Shown here in pieces: positions 26,004 to 34,220 of a DNA stretch of 64,000 nucleotides. Below the pieces are notes generated by a model. The model was not told where the DNA came from. It was given only the letters and a program-made list of their open reading frames with translations, and searched no databases. Where the stretch lies: assembly GCF_963678865.1 (NCBI RefSeq), contig NZ_OY787459.1, positions 3,278,501 to 3,342,500 on the forward strand. The letters are read 5' to 3'. The DNA is from Maridesulfovibrio sp. Lineage in GTDB: Bacteria; Desulfobacterota; Desulfovibrionia; Desulfovibrionales; Desulfovibrionaceae. Each line of letters starts with the position of its first letter. The first letter of the stretch is position 1. The position numbers and the translations under genes are program-made.

Positions 26004-26252
26004 ATGATGCAAAAAATATATGCAAATAAAACTGTAAGTGTTACAGAATTGAAGCGCAATTTGGCTTCAATACTGGATCGAGCCGGGAACGATCCCGTGG
26101 CCGTGCTTAACCACAACAAGCCGGAAGCCTATTTGCTTTCAGCAGCTTCTTATGAGCGGCTGCTTGAACGGCTGGAAGATCTTGAAGATGCGCGTTTGGT
26201 GCAGGAGCGCGCGGACGGTCCGTTTGTAGAAGTGAGTATTGATGATCTATAA
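26004..26252 (+). CDS. Phd/YefM-type antitoxin
   Basis: 82 residues from ATG 26004, with AAGGAG at 25992-25997. The N-terminal part is the Phd/YefM DNA-binding fold (VSVTELKRNLASILDRAGND, PVAVLNHNKPEAYLLSAASYERL). The C-terminal tail (DGPFVEVSIDDL) should wrap the toxin and resembles the end of RelB. It overlaps the toxin start by 11 bases, the usual coupling. It likely represses its own promoter. The pair sits in the place of the missing part of copy F. Confidence 0.9.
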   Translation: MMQKIYANKTVSVTELKRNLASILDRAGNDPVAVLNHNKPEAYLLSAASYERLLERLEDLEDARLVQERADGPFVEVSIDDL

Positions 26253-26526
26253 GCTGCGTTTTCACGAATTTGCCTTGAAGGAATGGAAAAAACTGGATTC
26301 AACGCTTCGAGAGCAGTTCAAAAAGAAGCTTGCTAAACGTTTGGAAAATCCTCGCGTACCCTCGGCAGCACTTTCTGGTCTGGCGGATTGCTACAAGATC
26401 AAATTACGCAAAGCCGGGTACAGACTCGTATACAGGGTTGACGACGATATTCTGTATGTAACTGTTGTGGCCGTCGGCAAACGGGATCGTTTCGGCGTAT
26501 ACCGCTCGGCAGAAAACAGGCTGTAG
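26242..26526 (+). CDS. RelE-family mRNA interferase toxin
   Basis: 94 residues from ATG 26242. The sequence closely follows E. coli RelE along its length: FHEFALKEWKKLDSTLREQFKKKL, LSGLADCYKIKLRKAGYRLVYRV, VVAVGKRDRFGVY. The basic catalytic cluster (Lys/Arg in KKKLAKR, RKAGYR and the C-terminal GKRDRFGVYR with Tyr) is intact, so it should cleave ribosome-bound mRNA when unchecked by its antitoxin. Confidence 0.92.
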   Translation: MIYKLRFHEFALKEWKKLDSTLREQFKKKLAKRLENPRVPSAALSGLADCYKIKLRKAGYRLVYRVDDDILYVTVVAVGKRDRFGVYRSAENRL

Positions 26527-26607
26527 TTTTGCTGTTGTGGGCTGAAAATGACTAAATTATTAGTATAAACAGTGGACCAAGTGACGACTGGTGCCATCGA
26601 GAAAAAA

Positions 26608-26943
26608 ATGAACAAGATACAAACACTACTCCTCACCCTGCTCATCCTAGTGGCAGCGGCAACTATGGCGCAGGCTGACACCATTACCATCCAACAAGCC
26701 GCAGACAACATCGAATCCGCAATCCACGATGCCATGAAAACCGCAGGCCGTGCGGGTAACCCTACCCTGTCGCAGCTTGGCGGTGTTCAATCGGGAAGTA
26801 CCTCCCATGATGCTGGCGGTGATGGTGCTGGCGGGGGATCGAGTCAGAGTAGTTCCAGTGGTAGTTCGACTTCCAGCGGTTCAACTTCATCGGGTACGAG
26901 TTCGTCGTCAGGAAGTGGAGGGCCGGGCGGTGGCAATCAGTAA
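26608..26943 (+). CDS. Sec-exported Ser/Gly-rich small protein, copy G
   Basis: 111 residues from ATG 26608 (MNKIQTLLLTLLILVAAATM, AQAD). The core has the QQAADNIES and DAMKTAGRAG forms and the tail ends SSGSGGPGGGNQ, like copy A rather than copies B to E. Its 3' flank is also that of copy A. Thus the outer members A and G share tail and flank, with B to F inserted or expanded between them. Confidence 0.84.
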   Translation: MNKIQTLLLTLLILVAAATMAQADTITIQQAADNIESAIHDAMKTAGRAGNPTLSQLGGVQSGSTSHDAGGDGAGGGSSQSSSSGSSTSSGSTSSGTSSSSGSGGPGGGNQ

Positions 26944-27012
26944 AAATAATGGTAAGCTGCTACCGCGTGGGCGCGATGATCAGGGTGCGACCGGCACAAG
27001 GATAAGTAGTGG

Positions 27013-27186
27013 GAAAGAAGACGTAAGTTACGCGCCCAACCCTGAATGTATCAAAGAAGGATGAGACAGCAGTGCAGATAAAGTGGAGCTTATTTTTTCT
27101 TTGGTAATATTTGTGTCAGGTTTAAGCATTAAACCGCAACCGCACCATCTCAACCATCTTTGCAGGTACTTTCCGAGCCGCCGTGA
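27013..27186. repeat. About 170-base direct repeat, second copy (mate at 23964-24132)
   Basis: Nearly identical to 23964-24132; one visible change is TTTAAGCATT against TTTAACCATT. Together the two copies bracket copies B to G and the first toxin-antitoxin module. Recombination between them would delete about 3.05 kb. Confidence 0.85.
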
Positions 27187-27206
27187 TTTATTTTGCGGCG
27201 GTTTTT
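27174..27206 (+). terminator. Terminator at the end of the small secreted protein array
   Basis: GAGCCGCC, a loop of about 14 bases, then GCGGCGGTTTTTC. The stem is CCGCC/GGCGG with a T run. It lies at the very end of the second 170-base repeat and is absent from the first. Confidence 0.75.
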
Positions 27207-27210
27207 CTAT

Positions 27211-27234
27211 TTTTCCACCCAGCCGGATATTGAC
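27211..27234. repeat. 24-base exact direct repeat, copy 1 (mate at 27941-27964)
   Basis: The two copies are identical over 24 bases (beginning TTTTCCACCCAGCC, ending GGATATTGAC) and exactly 730 bases apart. Each lies directly after a terminator hairpin and supplies the -35 region (TTGAC) for the toxin-antitoxin operon that follows, so it behaves as a module boundary. Confidence 0.9.
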
Positions 27235-27258
27235 ACGGTGTATCCGAATGAATACATT
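27230..27258 (+). promoter_or_regulatory. Promoter of the HigB/HigA-like pair
   Basis: TTGACA (27230-27235), a 17-base spacer and TACATT (27253-27258). The ATG of the toxin begins six bases after the -10 box and has no ribosome site, so the toxin mRNA may be leaderless. Confidence 0.55.
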
Positions 27259-27264
27259 TTAAAC

Positions 27265-27567
27265 ATGAATCAGTTCGACAGCACAGATGTCTTTGATAAA
27301 TGGCTTTACAAGCTTAAAGATCATGTAGGGAAAGCCCGCATTCTTTCAAGGATTGACCAAGCTAAGTTCGGACTGTTCGGTGATTGTAAATCTGTTGGTA
27401 ATAATGTTTCTGAAATGAGGATTTCAGTTGGTCCGGGCTATAGGGTCTATTTTACCAAAGTCCGTGACAGGTATTATTTTTTGCTGGCAGGCGGGGATAA
27501 ATCCAGCCAGAAGAAAGATATTTCAAAGGCACATGTACTGGCTGATGAAATAAGAAGTGAGGTGTAA
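27265..27567 (+). CDS. HigB/RelE-superfamily toxin (phage-derived Gp49-like killer protein)
   Basis: 100 residues from ATG 27265, the usual length of the addiction-module killer family. Typical motifs: VFDKWLYKLKDHVGKARILSRI, FGLFGDCKSVGNNVSEMRI, GPGYRVYFTK and LLAGGDKSSQKKDI. Toxin precedes antitoxin, as in higBA-type operons. The start is uncertain by a few codons because there is no Shine-Dalgarno sequence; a longer frame upstream is not supported by homology. Confidence 0.9.
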   Translation: MNQFDSTDVFDKWLYKLKDHVGKARILSRIDQAKFGLFGDCKSVGNNVSEMRISVGPGYRVYFTKVRDRYYFLLAGGDKSSQKKDISKAHVLADEIRSEV

Positions 27568-27569
27568 TC

Positions 27570-27866
27570 ATGGCAAAGACAAAGCCTTTTGAAACATATG
27601 AACATCTTGATAATGAAGAAGTCATAGCTGAATATTTGAATGCAGCACTTGAATCAGGCAATCAGGATGTAATGCTTATGGCTGTGGCTAATATTGCCAA
27701 GGCTAGAGGGATGAGCCAGTTGGCTAAAGATGCCGGACTTGGCAGGGAAAGCCTGTATAAGGCCCTTAGTCCCGGTGCTCAGCCGCGATACAGCACGATC
27801 ATGAAGGTTCTCGGTGCTCTTGGGGTTTCACTGCGTGTTGAGCCTAAAGAAAAATCAATGCAGTAG
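27570..27866 (+). CDS. HigA-type helix-turn-helix antitoxin
   Basis: 98 residues, two bases after the toxin stop. GTGAGG precedes the start. An N-terminal strand (YEHLDNEEVIAEYLNAAL) leads to a helix-turn-helix (MSQLAKDAGLGRESLYKALS, followed by RYSTIMKVLGALGVSL), the standard addiction-module antidote architecture. It should bind both toxin and operator. Confidence 0.92.
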   Translation: MAKTKPFETYEHLDNEEVIAEYLNAALESGNQDVMLMAVANIAKARGMSQLAKDAGLGRESLYKALSPGAQPRYSTIMKVLGALGVSLRVEPKEKSMQ

Positions 27867-27907
27867 GCTATCGACTGGTACTGCCACCAAATCTTACGAT
27901 GTAATAC

Positions 27908-27938
27908 AGCCGTTCCGTATCCTACGGGACGGCTTTTT
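27908..27938 (+). terminator. Terminator after the HigB/HigA-like pair
   Basis: AGCCGTTCCGTA, loop TCC, TACGGGACGGCT, then TTTT. It is followed at once by the second copy of the 24-base repeat (27941-27964). Confidence 0.9.
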
Positions 27939-27940
27939 AC

Positions 27941-27964
27941 TTTTCCACCCAGCCGGATATTGAC
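27941..27964. repeat. 24-base exact direct repeat, copy 2
   Basis: Mate of 27211-27234. The end of the repeat gives TTGACC as a possible -35 box for the next toxin-antitoxin operon. Confidence 0.9.
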
Positions 27965-27967
27965 CAT

Positions 27968-27996
27968 TTGTCATACACGTATTAATTGTATGACAA
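27968..27996. promoter_or_regulatory. Palindromic operator of the third toxin-antitoxin pair
   Basis: TTGTCATAC, 11 bases, GTATGACAA: a perfect inverted repeat of nine bases per arm. It lies between the -35 region in the 24-base repeat and the ribosome site, overlapping the probable -10, which is where autoregulating antitoxins bind. Confidence 0.75.
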
Positions 27997-28010
27997 AGGA
28001 GGGTTAAAAA

Positions 28011-28235
28011 ATGTTATCAGTACGTTTACCCGAAGAGATTGAACTGAAACTGTCCCAACTGGCAGAAAAAACAGGCCGTACCAAATCATATTATGCTAAG
28101 AAGGCCATCATCGCCTTTCTTGAAGATAGGGAAGATCATTTACTGGCTGTTCAGGCATATGAAGAACACCTTGAGAACGGCAGTAAGACCTTTTCCAGTG
28201 CAGAAGTGAGAAAAGACCTTGGGCTGGACGGTTGA
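28011..28235 (+). CDS. Ribbon-helix-helix antitoxin (RelB/DinJ-like)
   Basis: 74 residues with AAAGGAGGG before the start. The N-terminal strand MLSVRLPEEIELKLSQLAEK and helix GRTKSYYAKKAIIAFLEDRE are a MetJ/Arc-type dimeric DNA-binding fold. The C-terminal tail (ENGSKTFSSAEVRKDLGLDG) is the toxin-neutralising part. It overlaps the toxin start by 17 bases. Confidence 0.92.
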   Translation: MLSVRLPEEIELKLSQLAEKTGRTKSYYAKKAIIAFLEDREDHLLAVQAYEEHLENGSKTFSSAEVRKDLGLDG

Positions 28236-28482
28236 GTACAGCTCAAGGGCCAAGAAGAGCCTCAGGAAGCTTGATAAGAAGGTTGCTGAACGCATTCTCG
28301 ACTACATGGATGATCTGCCGGAAGACCCTCGGGATAAAGGTAAAGCCCTGCTGGGTAACCTTGATGGATTCTGGCGTTACCGTGTGGGGGATTACAGGGT
28401 GCTGGCAAAACTTGAGGATGATAAACTTATAATCCTCGTGGTTGAAGCTGGGCACCGCCGTAAGATTTATGGTGGTCATTGA
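28219..28482 (+). CDS. RelE/ParE-type toxin
   Basis: 87 residues from a TTG start that gives MGWTVEYSSRAKKSLRKLDK, matching the usual family beginning. A later ATG would remove the first strand. GFWRYRVGDYRVLAKL and VEAGHRRKIYGGH are the conserved core and catalytic basic C-terminus. This is the third toxin-antitoxin pair in 2.5 kb and is of a different antitoxin class from the other two. Confidence 0.92.
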   Translation: MGWTVEYSSRAKKSLRKLDKKVAERILDYMDDLPEDPRDKGKALLGNLDGFWRYRVGDYRVLAKLEDDKLIILVVEAGHRRKIYGGH

Positions 28483-28530
28483 TTTTGGGGACTTCAGTGT
28501 AGTTAGTTCGTGCCACCGTCAAATTTATAC

Positions 28531-28658
<128 letters not shown>

Positions 28659-28779
28659 ATCCGATTATATAGTGGCTTTCTTTAGCGATAATGCCGCGAG
28701 CGACACGCTCAACCGCTTAAGCGGGAGCTTCGTTGAAAGCCTTAGAGAACTTGTTTGCAAAGATCATGTTGTCAAAAGA

Positions 28780-28805
28780 AAGGGTCGTAGAGGTCTACGA
28801 CCCTT
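28780..28805 (-). terminator. Terminator between tRNA-Pro and tRNA-Thr
   Basis: AAGGGTCGTAGA and TCTACGACCCTT form a perfect 12-base-pair stem with a two-base gap. On the minus strand it is followed by TCTTTTG. It ends the tRNA-Pro transcript. Confidence 0.75.
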
Positions 28806-28823
28806 GGGGGTATCTTTTTGACG

Positions 28824-28900
28824 TGGTCGGGATGAGAGGATTTGAACCTCCGACCCCTTGAACCCCATTCAAGTGCGCTCCCAGGCTGCGCTACATCCCG
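28824..28900 (-). tRNA. tRNA-Pro (anticodon GGG)
   Basis: The reverse strand gives acceptor CGGGATG/CATCCCG, D-arm GCGCAGCCTGGGAGCGC, anticodon stem CTTGA/TCAAG with loop ATGGGGT, T-arm GGAGGTTCAAATCCTCT, and CCA. Complete cloverleaf of 77 bases. Confidence 0.97.
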
Positions 28901-29187
28901 ACGTCACGAAGAGAGTATCTATGGAATTGTGGCGGACAAGTCAACACCTTTTTTTAAAAAAATGAATTTTATTAAAAATCAAATGATTAAAAGGATTGTG
29001 AACCTTGGGGCAGTATGCTGTGCGCCATTAGCTGGAAGGGGTCGGCCATGTGTATGAGGGCTATGTTTTTGTTCGGTTTTGATTGCAGTTTCTGTTGCTT
29101 GCGGGATAGACTTGCGGAGACTTTTTGCAGTGACTGTAGTTGCTGCAAATGTATTCAGAACAATTTCTTTAGTGAGGGTTGCAGTAT

Positions 29188-31764
29188 ATGAGTTTGCTGG
29201 ACTGGTTGCCGTTTTTTAAGAAGAAAGAGCCGGAGTTGGACCCTGAAGAGGCTCGCAGGCAGTTGACTGCCCGTTATGATCAGTTCCGGCTTTTGATTCA
29301 GGCCAATACCAAGACCCATGAGCATATTGCTGAATTGGAAGAAGCTCTGCGCGGATTCCATCCTTACGGCATGCATTATGTCCGCGCTCTGTGTACCCGC
29401 ATTTCCGTCAGTACCTATAAAATGATCCGGCATTTGAACGAATTGAATCCTGAACCTTATGGCAGGCTCTTTGATCGTTTCAATGAGATTCAGGAGCTTG
29501 TTTCGCAGCAGATTAAGCCTGTTAATTATTCCGGAGAAGGAGAACTTGTTCTTGATTTTGACCGTGTGGGGCGTGATCAGGCTGACCTTTGCGGACCGAA
29601 GATGGCTATGCTCGGTGAGGCCGGAAAGAGTCTCGGGCTTAAGATTCCGGCAGGTTTTGTCGTATCCACTGTGGCCTTCCGAAGGTTCATGGCTCAGGAT
29701 GGGCTACAGACCGAAATTGACCGCATTATTCAGGCCACGGATTTTGATGACCGGGACGAGGTCTTTCAGGTTTCATCAAAGGTAATGCAACTGATCATCT
29801 CCACTGAGTTTTCCGAAGAAATTTCAACGGCGATAATGGACGGTTATAAACGGTTGCGGGATTTATTGGGCCGTGAAGTCCGGTTGGCTGTACGCTCCAG
29901 TGCTCTGGGTGAGGATGTGGAGGGTGCGGCCTTTGCCGGTCAGTACCGTTCTATTCTGAATGTGGAGTCCGGTTCCCTGCTAATGACGGTGAAAGAGGTA
30001 ATGGCCTCCAAATATTCCATGCAGGCCATGGCCTACCGCAATAATCGCGGACTAAGGGATGAGGACGTGGCCATGAGTGTCGGCTGTATTGAAATGGTGG
30101 ACCCTGCTGTTTCGGGCGTGGCTTATTCACGTAACCCGGTAAACGTGCGTGATGAAAATATTTCCATTTATTCAGTTTGGGGGCTGCCGAGGGCGGTGGT
30201 GGACGGCTCTACTGAAACAGATGAATTTGCGGTTAGCAGGGGTAAGTCTTTGCGGGTAGTGGAAAGCCGTGTTGTTGATAAGTGCGAAAAATATATTTGT
30301 GATTCCGGTGAAGGTATCTGTCGCACCGAACTGCTGGATAACTGCCGGGTTGATCCTTCGCTCACCGAGGAGCAGGCAGTATTGGTGGCCGGTGTGGCCG
30401 TGCGTATTGAGGAGCATTTCGGGCCGCCGCAGGATATTGAGTGGGCTTTGACTGATAGTGGTGAATTTTACCTGCTGCAATGCCGCCCGCTTATGTTGCT
30501 GAATGATGAAACGGGGCTCAGCGCGGCAACTCTTGAGCTGCCTGATCCACTGCTTTCCGGGGGCCGTACAGCGAGCCCCGGAGTCGGGGTAGGACCGGTT
30601 TTCCCTATCCGTAAGACTGCGGACTGTTTTTCTTTCCCTGATGGGGGAGTCATGGTTCTTAAGCAGGCTCTGCCTAATTATGCAGCCCTGCTGGACCGGT
30701 GCAGCGCAGTTATATCGGAACATGGAGGCATGGCCGGGCATCTGGCTAATGTGGCTCGTGAATTCGGAGTTCCGGCCTTGTTTGGAGTCAGTGGGGCTAT
30801 GGATTCGTTGCGGGAAGGGCAAGTTGTGACTGTTGATGCTGACGGGCGCGGGATTTATTCAGGCGCGGTGGAAACCCTGCTTTCGGAAAAGCCCCGTAAA
30901 CGGCTCATGAGAGGTAGCCCGGTACAGGCGGCCTTGCGTAAAGCCGCACGGCATATTGTCCGCTTGAATCTGACAGACCCGGATGGACCTGATTTCAGAC
31001 CTTCCAAATGCATGACTTACCACGATATTATGCGTTTTTGTCACGAAATGGCAGTACGTGAAATGTTCGGGTTCGGCATAAGCGATAAATATATAAAGGC
31101 TGCATCAAAGCAGTTGATCTGCAATGTCCCCAAACAGTTTTGGATTCTGGATCTTGGCAATGGAGTCAGACCGGAGGGAGAAGCCAATGACAGTTGCGTA
31201 TTAATGGAGCATGTGGAGTCCATTCCCATGCGTGCGCTTTGGGCTGGTATGCAGGCTGTGCCTTGGGACGGTCCTCCGGCGATTCACGGCAAGGGATTGA
31301 TGTCGGTCATGTTTGAGGCAACTATGAATCCCAACCTCAATGTGGCAGCCAGATCAAGCTATACCCAAAAGAATTATTTCATGATTTCTAAAAATTATTG
31401 CTGCCTGCAATCCAGATTCGGGTTTCATTTCTGCGGGGTGGAGTCTTTTGTAGGTGATCGGACTTCGGAAAATTACGCCAGCTTCCAGTTTAAAGGAGGA
31501 GCAGCCAACCCGGAAAGGCGCAGATTGAGGGCCAAGTTTATAGGCGGAATTCTGGATGAATTTGATTTCAGGGTTCGCATCCGCGAGGACAACATGCATG
31601 CCCGTCTTGAGGGAGTGGGGAGCGAGGATATGGAATACCACCTCAAGATTCTCGGTTATCTGATAACCCATACCCGGCAGTTGGACATGATCATGACCAA
31701 CCCGGCGCAGGTTGAGCATTACCGGGCGCGTTTTTTCAAGGATTTTGAGATTTTTAAAAGGTGA
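29188..31764 (+). CDS. PEP/pyruvate-binding dikinase-like protein with an atypical C-terminus
   Basis: 858 residues from ATG 29188 (GTGAGGG ten bases upstream). Region by region: an N-terminal helical segment of about 120 residues; a PPDK/PEP-synthase ATP-binding domain (about 130-440) with LAVRSSALGEDVEGAAFAGQ, DIEWALTDSGEFYLLQCRP; and the swivelling phosphohistidine domain with VISEHGGMAGHLANVAREFG, where the His of HGG would carry the phosphate. The expected C-terminal PEP-binding barrel is absent. Instead there are about 270 residues of unrecognised sequence rich in Cys, Phe and Asn (KNYCCLQSRFGFHFCGVESF). It may phosphorylate something other than pyruvate, as in rifampin phosphotransferases, which also combine the first and swivel domains. 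Substrate unknown. Confidence 0.82.
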   Translation: MSLLDWLPFFKKKEPELDPEEARRQLTARYDQFRLLIQANTKTHEHIAELEEALRGFHPYGMHYVRALCTRISVSTYKMIRHLNELNPEPYGRLFDRFNEIQELVSQQIKPVNYSGEGELVLDFDRVGRDQADLCGPKMAMLGEAGKSLGLKIPAGFVVSTVAFRRFMAQDGLQTEIDRIIQATDFDDRDEVFQVSSKVMQLIISTEFSEEISTAIMDGYKRLRDLLGREVRLAVRSSALGEDVEGAAFAGQYRSILNVESGSLLMTVKEVMASKYSMQAMAYRNNRGLRDEDVAMSVGCIEMVDPAVSGVAYSRNPVNVRDENISIYSVWGLPRAVVDGSTETDEFAVSRGKSLRVVESRVVDKCEKYICDSGEGICRTELLDNCRVDPSLTEEQAVLVAGVAVRIEEHFGPPQDIEWALTDSGEFYLLQCRPLMLLNDETGLSAATLELPDPLLSGGRTASPGVGVGPVFPIRKTADCFSFPDGGVMVLKQALPNYAALLDRCSAVISEHGGMAGHLANVAREFGVPALFGVSGAMDSLREGQVVTVDADGRGIYSGAVETLLSEKPRKRLMRGSPVQAALRKAARHIVRLNLTDPDGPDFRPSKCMTYHDIMRFCHEMAVREMFGFGISDKYIKAASKQLICNVPKQFWILDLGNGVRPEGEANDSCVLMEHVESIPMRALWAGMQAVPWDGPPAIHGKGLMSVMFEATMNPNLNVAARSSYTQKNYFMISKNYCCLQSRFGFHFCGVESFVGDRTSENYASFQFKGGAANPERRRLRAKFIGGILDEFDFRVRIREDNMHARLEGVGSEDMEYHLKILGYLITHTRQLDMIMTNPAQVEHYRARFFKDFEIFKR

Positions 31765-31812
31765 TGAACTCTCTGGCAGAAATAGATAGGCAGCTTAGTG
31801 AAGCTTGAAAAC

Positions 31813-31846
31813 AAACTCCCTCAAAAAGTGTATTTTGAGGGAGTTT
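31813..31846. terminator. Bidirectional terminator
   Basis: AAACTCCCTCAAAA and TTTTGAGGGAGTTT form a 14-base-pair stem around a six-base loop, between the convergent dikinase-like and MscS genes. Confidence 0.9.
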
Positions 31847-31858
31847 GCTTAGTTCTGT

Positions 31859-33988
31859 TTAATCTTCGCTTTTTACCGGCCTGATACGGTTGGCATAATT
31901 GCGGGCCTCATTTACGGCATGGGAATCCGACTGGAATTCAGGATAGATGTCCGGGGTTTCATTTCTTAAGTGGACAGTAGTGGTTGGGAAAGCGATATTG
32001 ATCTTAAGCTCCTCAGCAAGCCGCAAGGCGTCCACAATAAATTCATGCCTTACTATAAGTTCTTCAGCCCAGTCCTCGGTTTTAAAAAAGATATAAACCA
32101 GAATGTCTATGGACGAAGGACCGAAGTCGTTAACCACAATGTGAAAATCATTTTTCCGTGTTTTGGGATGGTTCAAGACCAGTCTTTTCAACCCCTGCAC
32201 ATATCCGTTAAGGTTTTCAGCCGGGGTATCGTAGGCCACGCCTATTGTTGTTTTGTACCTGCGCCATTCCCGGCGCCCAAGGTTGTCCACCGGCATGGTG
32301 ATGAATTTGGCATTGGGGATGATAAGCTCGGAATTATAAAAGGTTCGGATGGACGTTGACCTGACACCTACTTTTTCAACCGTTCCGTCATGCCCGAGGA
32401 AGTTTATCCAGTCTCCAACTGCAAACGGGCGGGTGGTCATGATGACCATTGTGCCGAAGATGTTTTCAAGAGTGTCCTTGCCGGCCAGTGCTATTGCCAG
32501 TCCGCCAATACCCATTGCCGCAAATATCCGTGTTGAATCCTGACCGAACAATTGAGCTATGTGGGCAAGTCCCATGAGGATTATCGCCAGCTTGAATATC
32601 TGGGCAATGATAAGCATCATGGTGCCTCTGATGCTTGCTCCGCCTGTTGCGGTCAGAACATCACAGGACAGGTTGGTGACAACGGTAATAATCCAGATTG
32701 TTGAGATGGTGCCGATAATTTTGACCCCGTAAAGGGAAAAGATCATTAAGTCCTTATACAAAATAAGCACTCCGACCAAGGCCAGCCATGAGTAGCCCAC
32801 AACCATAACCTGGATGGGGAGGATAAATTTGCGGCGGTTCGGCGGAATGATTCCTTTGGGAAGTTTCTTTTCGATTGAGGTCAGGACGATGTTTAGAAGG
32901 TATGAAATTATCCTGACAACAAGCGGGGTAATCAGAAACAGGACGAAGAGGGCTACCCATTTATAAATGTTTGTGTTCAGGTATTTGACCATCAGTTGCG
33001 GGTAGTTCTGCTGGACAAAATCATCAATGACGATGTGCAGTGGCAATTGCCTGCCTACAAACGGATCGGTCCCTTCCCGCAGCAGTTCCTGCATTGTGTC
33101 ATCGTAGCATGTCTGGGTTACCTGCAGGCTGTGCGGAGTGAATTTCCATGCTTTACGTCCGTTTTCGAGGGTTACGACATGCATGGTTATCGAACCCATT
33201 TCTGGTATTACCATGAACACCGGTGCGTATTCACTGTCCGGTGCGGCGGAGAGTTCTTCAAGATGCAGGGAGGAACAGCTGTTGATGATCCGGTACAGCA
33301 TTACGGCCAGAATGGGACCGTACACGGGTTTTTCAAGTGCAGTGAATCTGCTCATATCCAGTGAGTTCACTGCGGCTTTAAGGTTGTCGTGGCTTTTCCC
33401 TTCAACGCCAGACTTCAGAGTGAAAAATGTGCGGTAAGGAGACATGAGACTTTGTACGAAAGTATCTCCTTCCATTTTTTCAGAAGTGAATTTGGCATAT
33501 TTGTGGCGTAATTTTTTGACCAGATTTATAAGTTCCGGGTTTCTGAACAGGGTACTGGAAAAATGCCATCCGTAAGGACCTCTTCTCATGCCTAGTTCAA
33601 GTTGTTGCCCTTCGTATTCAAAGTTTAATTTTATTTGATCACCCTGAACGGTTTCCGGAATATCGTCATCAATATCATAGTTCAGATTCTCAAGGAGCAG
33701 GAATATATCATGGGCTTTTTTGACCGCTTCGGATTTATTGTCATCGGCCATGTCTGCCGGTGAGGATACAACCTTTGTAAGGCAGTCAAATCCTGTAAAA
33801 TTGTCCCGGTTGTAATTGCGGACACTGAACAGGAACGATCTTACAGCCCTACGGGGGGTTGATAAGTCGCAGGTATTGTCGACATTGAATATTTCAGTTT
33901 TATTCTCAAGAACAGGGGTGTTATCTGTAAGCAGGAATAAGCCGAGCAAAAGCCCGGCCAGCAGGGCGATAGACCAATATAATTTCAT
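31859..33988 (-). CDS. MscS-family mechanosensitive channel with large exported N-terminal domain
   Basis: 709 residues. A signal-like first helix (LYWSIALLAGLLLGLFLL) precedes about 310 residues of periplasmic domain. Then come four or five membrane helices (about 345-500) and the MscS pore helix and beta domain: IFAAMGIGGLAIALAGKDTLENIFGTMVIMTTRPFAVGDWI, with NLGRREWRRYKTTIGVAY in the cytoplasmic vestibule. The pore-lining Gly/Ala pattern is intact. It should open on hypo-osmotic shock. The N-terminal domain (STPRRAVRSFLFSVRNYN) may bind the cell wall. Confidence 0.93.
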   Translation of the reverse strand: MKLYWSIALLAGLLLGLFLLTDNTPVLENKTEIFNVDNTCDLSTPRRAVRSFLFSVRNYNRDNFTGFDCLTKVVSSPADMADDNKSEAVKKAHDIFLLLENLNYDIDDDIPETVQGDQIKLNFEYEGQQLELGMRRGPYGWHFSSTLFRNPELINLVKKLRHKYAKFTSEKMEGDTFVQSLMSPYRTFFTLKSGVEGKSHDNLKAAVNSLDMSRFTALEKPVYGPILAVMLYRIINSCSSLHLEELSAAPDSEYAPVFMVIPEMGSITMHVVTLENGRKAWKFTPHSLQVTQTCYDDTMQELLREGTDPFVGRQLPLHIVIDDFVQQNYPQLMVKYLNTNIYKWVALFVLFLITPLVVRIISYLLNIVLTSIEKKLPKGIIPPNRRKFILPIQVMVVGYSWLALVGVLILYKDLMIFSLYGVKIIGTISTIWIITVVTNLSCDVLTATGGASIRGTMMLIIAQIFKLAIILMGLAHIAQLFGQDSTRIFAAMGIGGLAIALAGKDTLENIFGTMVIMTTRPFAVGDWINFLGHDGTVEKVGVRSTSIRTFYNSELIIPNAKFITMPVDNLGRREWRRYKTTIGVAYDTPAENLNGYVQGLKRLVLNHPKTRKNDFHIVVNDFGPSSIDILVYIFFKTEDWAEELIVRHEFIVDALRLAEELKINIAFPTTTVHLRNETPDIYPEFQSDSHAVNEARNYANRIRPVKSED

Positions 33989-34220
33989 TGTGTGGCTCCG
34001 GTTGAGTAAATTGGGAATAAAGTATGGTTTGGCGGTTCGGTATTGTCAATTATGAGAAATAAAAGTTTTATTATTGTTTTAAATAAAGGGTTCCGTGATT
34101 CAAATGTGCATGCTGAATTGACGGTCTCAAACCGCTATGGCAAGTTCAGAATAAATAATCTTGATATTAAAGAGTGTTGTCTAAGTCATCTTGGAGCAAA
34201 ATCAGGAAAAAGCTGTTACT

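Noticed and set aside
27200..28010. Integron attC sites
   Set aside because: No GTTRRRY/RYYYAAC core pairs or integrase; the shared 24 bases are better explained as a terminator/promoter junction.
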